From: Gyrodactylus bullatarudis
Lineage: Eukaryota > Platyhelminthes > Monogenea > Gyrodactylidea > Gyrodactylidae
Direction: 5' to 3'
Length of the DNA stretch: 64,000 nt
Assembly: GCA_012064415.1 (NCBI GenBank)
Contig: SSNU01000127.1
Location: 45,302-109,301, forward strand
Position 1 is the stretch's first letter. Each line of letters begins with the position of its first letter. The translations under genes were made by a program, and so were the position numbers. A model generated the notes under the pieces. That model ran no database searches. It saw nothing but the letters and a program-made list of their open reading frames with translations, and had not been told where the DNA came from. Shown here in pieces: positions 63,961 through 64,000 of the stretch.

Positions 63961-64000
63961 GGTTGGATAGAATGTCATGTTCGTTAATTGCATTAACTAT

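Overview
The window is AT-rich eukaryotic DNA with no recognisable host gene and no bacterial-style operons. It is almost entirely transposable elements at different stages of decay: Penelope-like elements (PLEs), a CR1/Jockey-like LINE, two related Ty3/gypsy LTR elements, piggyBac, Tc1/mariner, hAT-like and Ginger-like DNA transposons, and short non-autonomous repeats. This mix points to an animal, most likely an arthropod; the species cannot be named from the sequence.

Layout. 1-2.4 kb: AT-rich sequence with PLE promoter/5' fragments. 3.2-6.8 kb: broken gypsy element. 7.5-8.6 kb: LINE 3' end and a Ginger tail relic. 10.57-12.72 kb: Ginger-like transposon with 284-bp terminal inverted repeats (TIRs). 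14.6-19.6 kb: several PLE fragments, including an open GIY-YIG endonuclease domain. 20.6-22.6 kb: complete piggyBac element. 23.2-23.7 kb: head-to-head PLE promoter regions. 24.9-32.3 kb: nested insertions (a PLE carrying a hammerhead/tRNA SINE-like repeat and a hAT-like element, which holds a LINE, which holds a hammerhead foldback insertion). 33-40 kb: PLE promoters, an inverted hammerhead/tRNA repeat and a 1.7-kb TA-flanked foldback element. 40.8-45.1 kb: broken hAT-like gene and a Tc1-like element. 45.7-51.8 kb: PLE tail, duplicated Tyr/Asn-rich ORF and two more hammerhead/tRNA repeats. 52-57.5 kb: palindromic PLE promoter, mariner gene split by a piggyBac MITE, a decayed IS630/Tc1 gene and a PLE endonuclease. 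57.5-64 kb: second gypsy element split by a second piggyBac, then PLE fragments.

Main discovery. Three structurally different hammerhead-ribozyme (HHR) classes occur here. (1) A canonical type-I HHR lies directly behind a tRNA-like head (A and B boxes) in a dispersed repeat of about 410 bp with 13-14 bp target-site duplications (TSDs); one copy is over-length, a 347-bp unit plus 66 bp, as expected if a self-cleaved circular RNA were reverse transcribed. (2) A 341-bp insertion with two 140-bp inverted arms, each with an HHR, flanked by a 14-bp TSD. (3) PLE promoter regions (pLTRs) carrying CUGANGA...GAA cores with pairing stems I and III that differ between families but only a rudimentary stem II. 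The PLE C-termini also share a Q/E-L-x-I-D-x-F-L-type motif resembling a PCNA-binding box.

Insertions can be ordered relative to one another because several target sequences rejoin in frame once the insertion and one TSD are removed: hAT in PLE, piggyBac MITE in mariner, and the HHR foldback in LINE ORF1. ORF boundaries below are reading-frame limits; only ATG starts are treated as meaningful.
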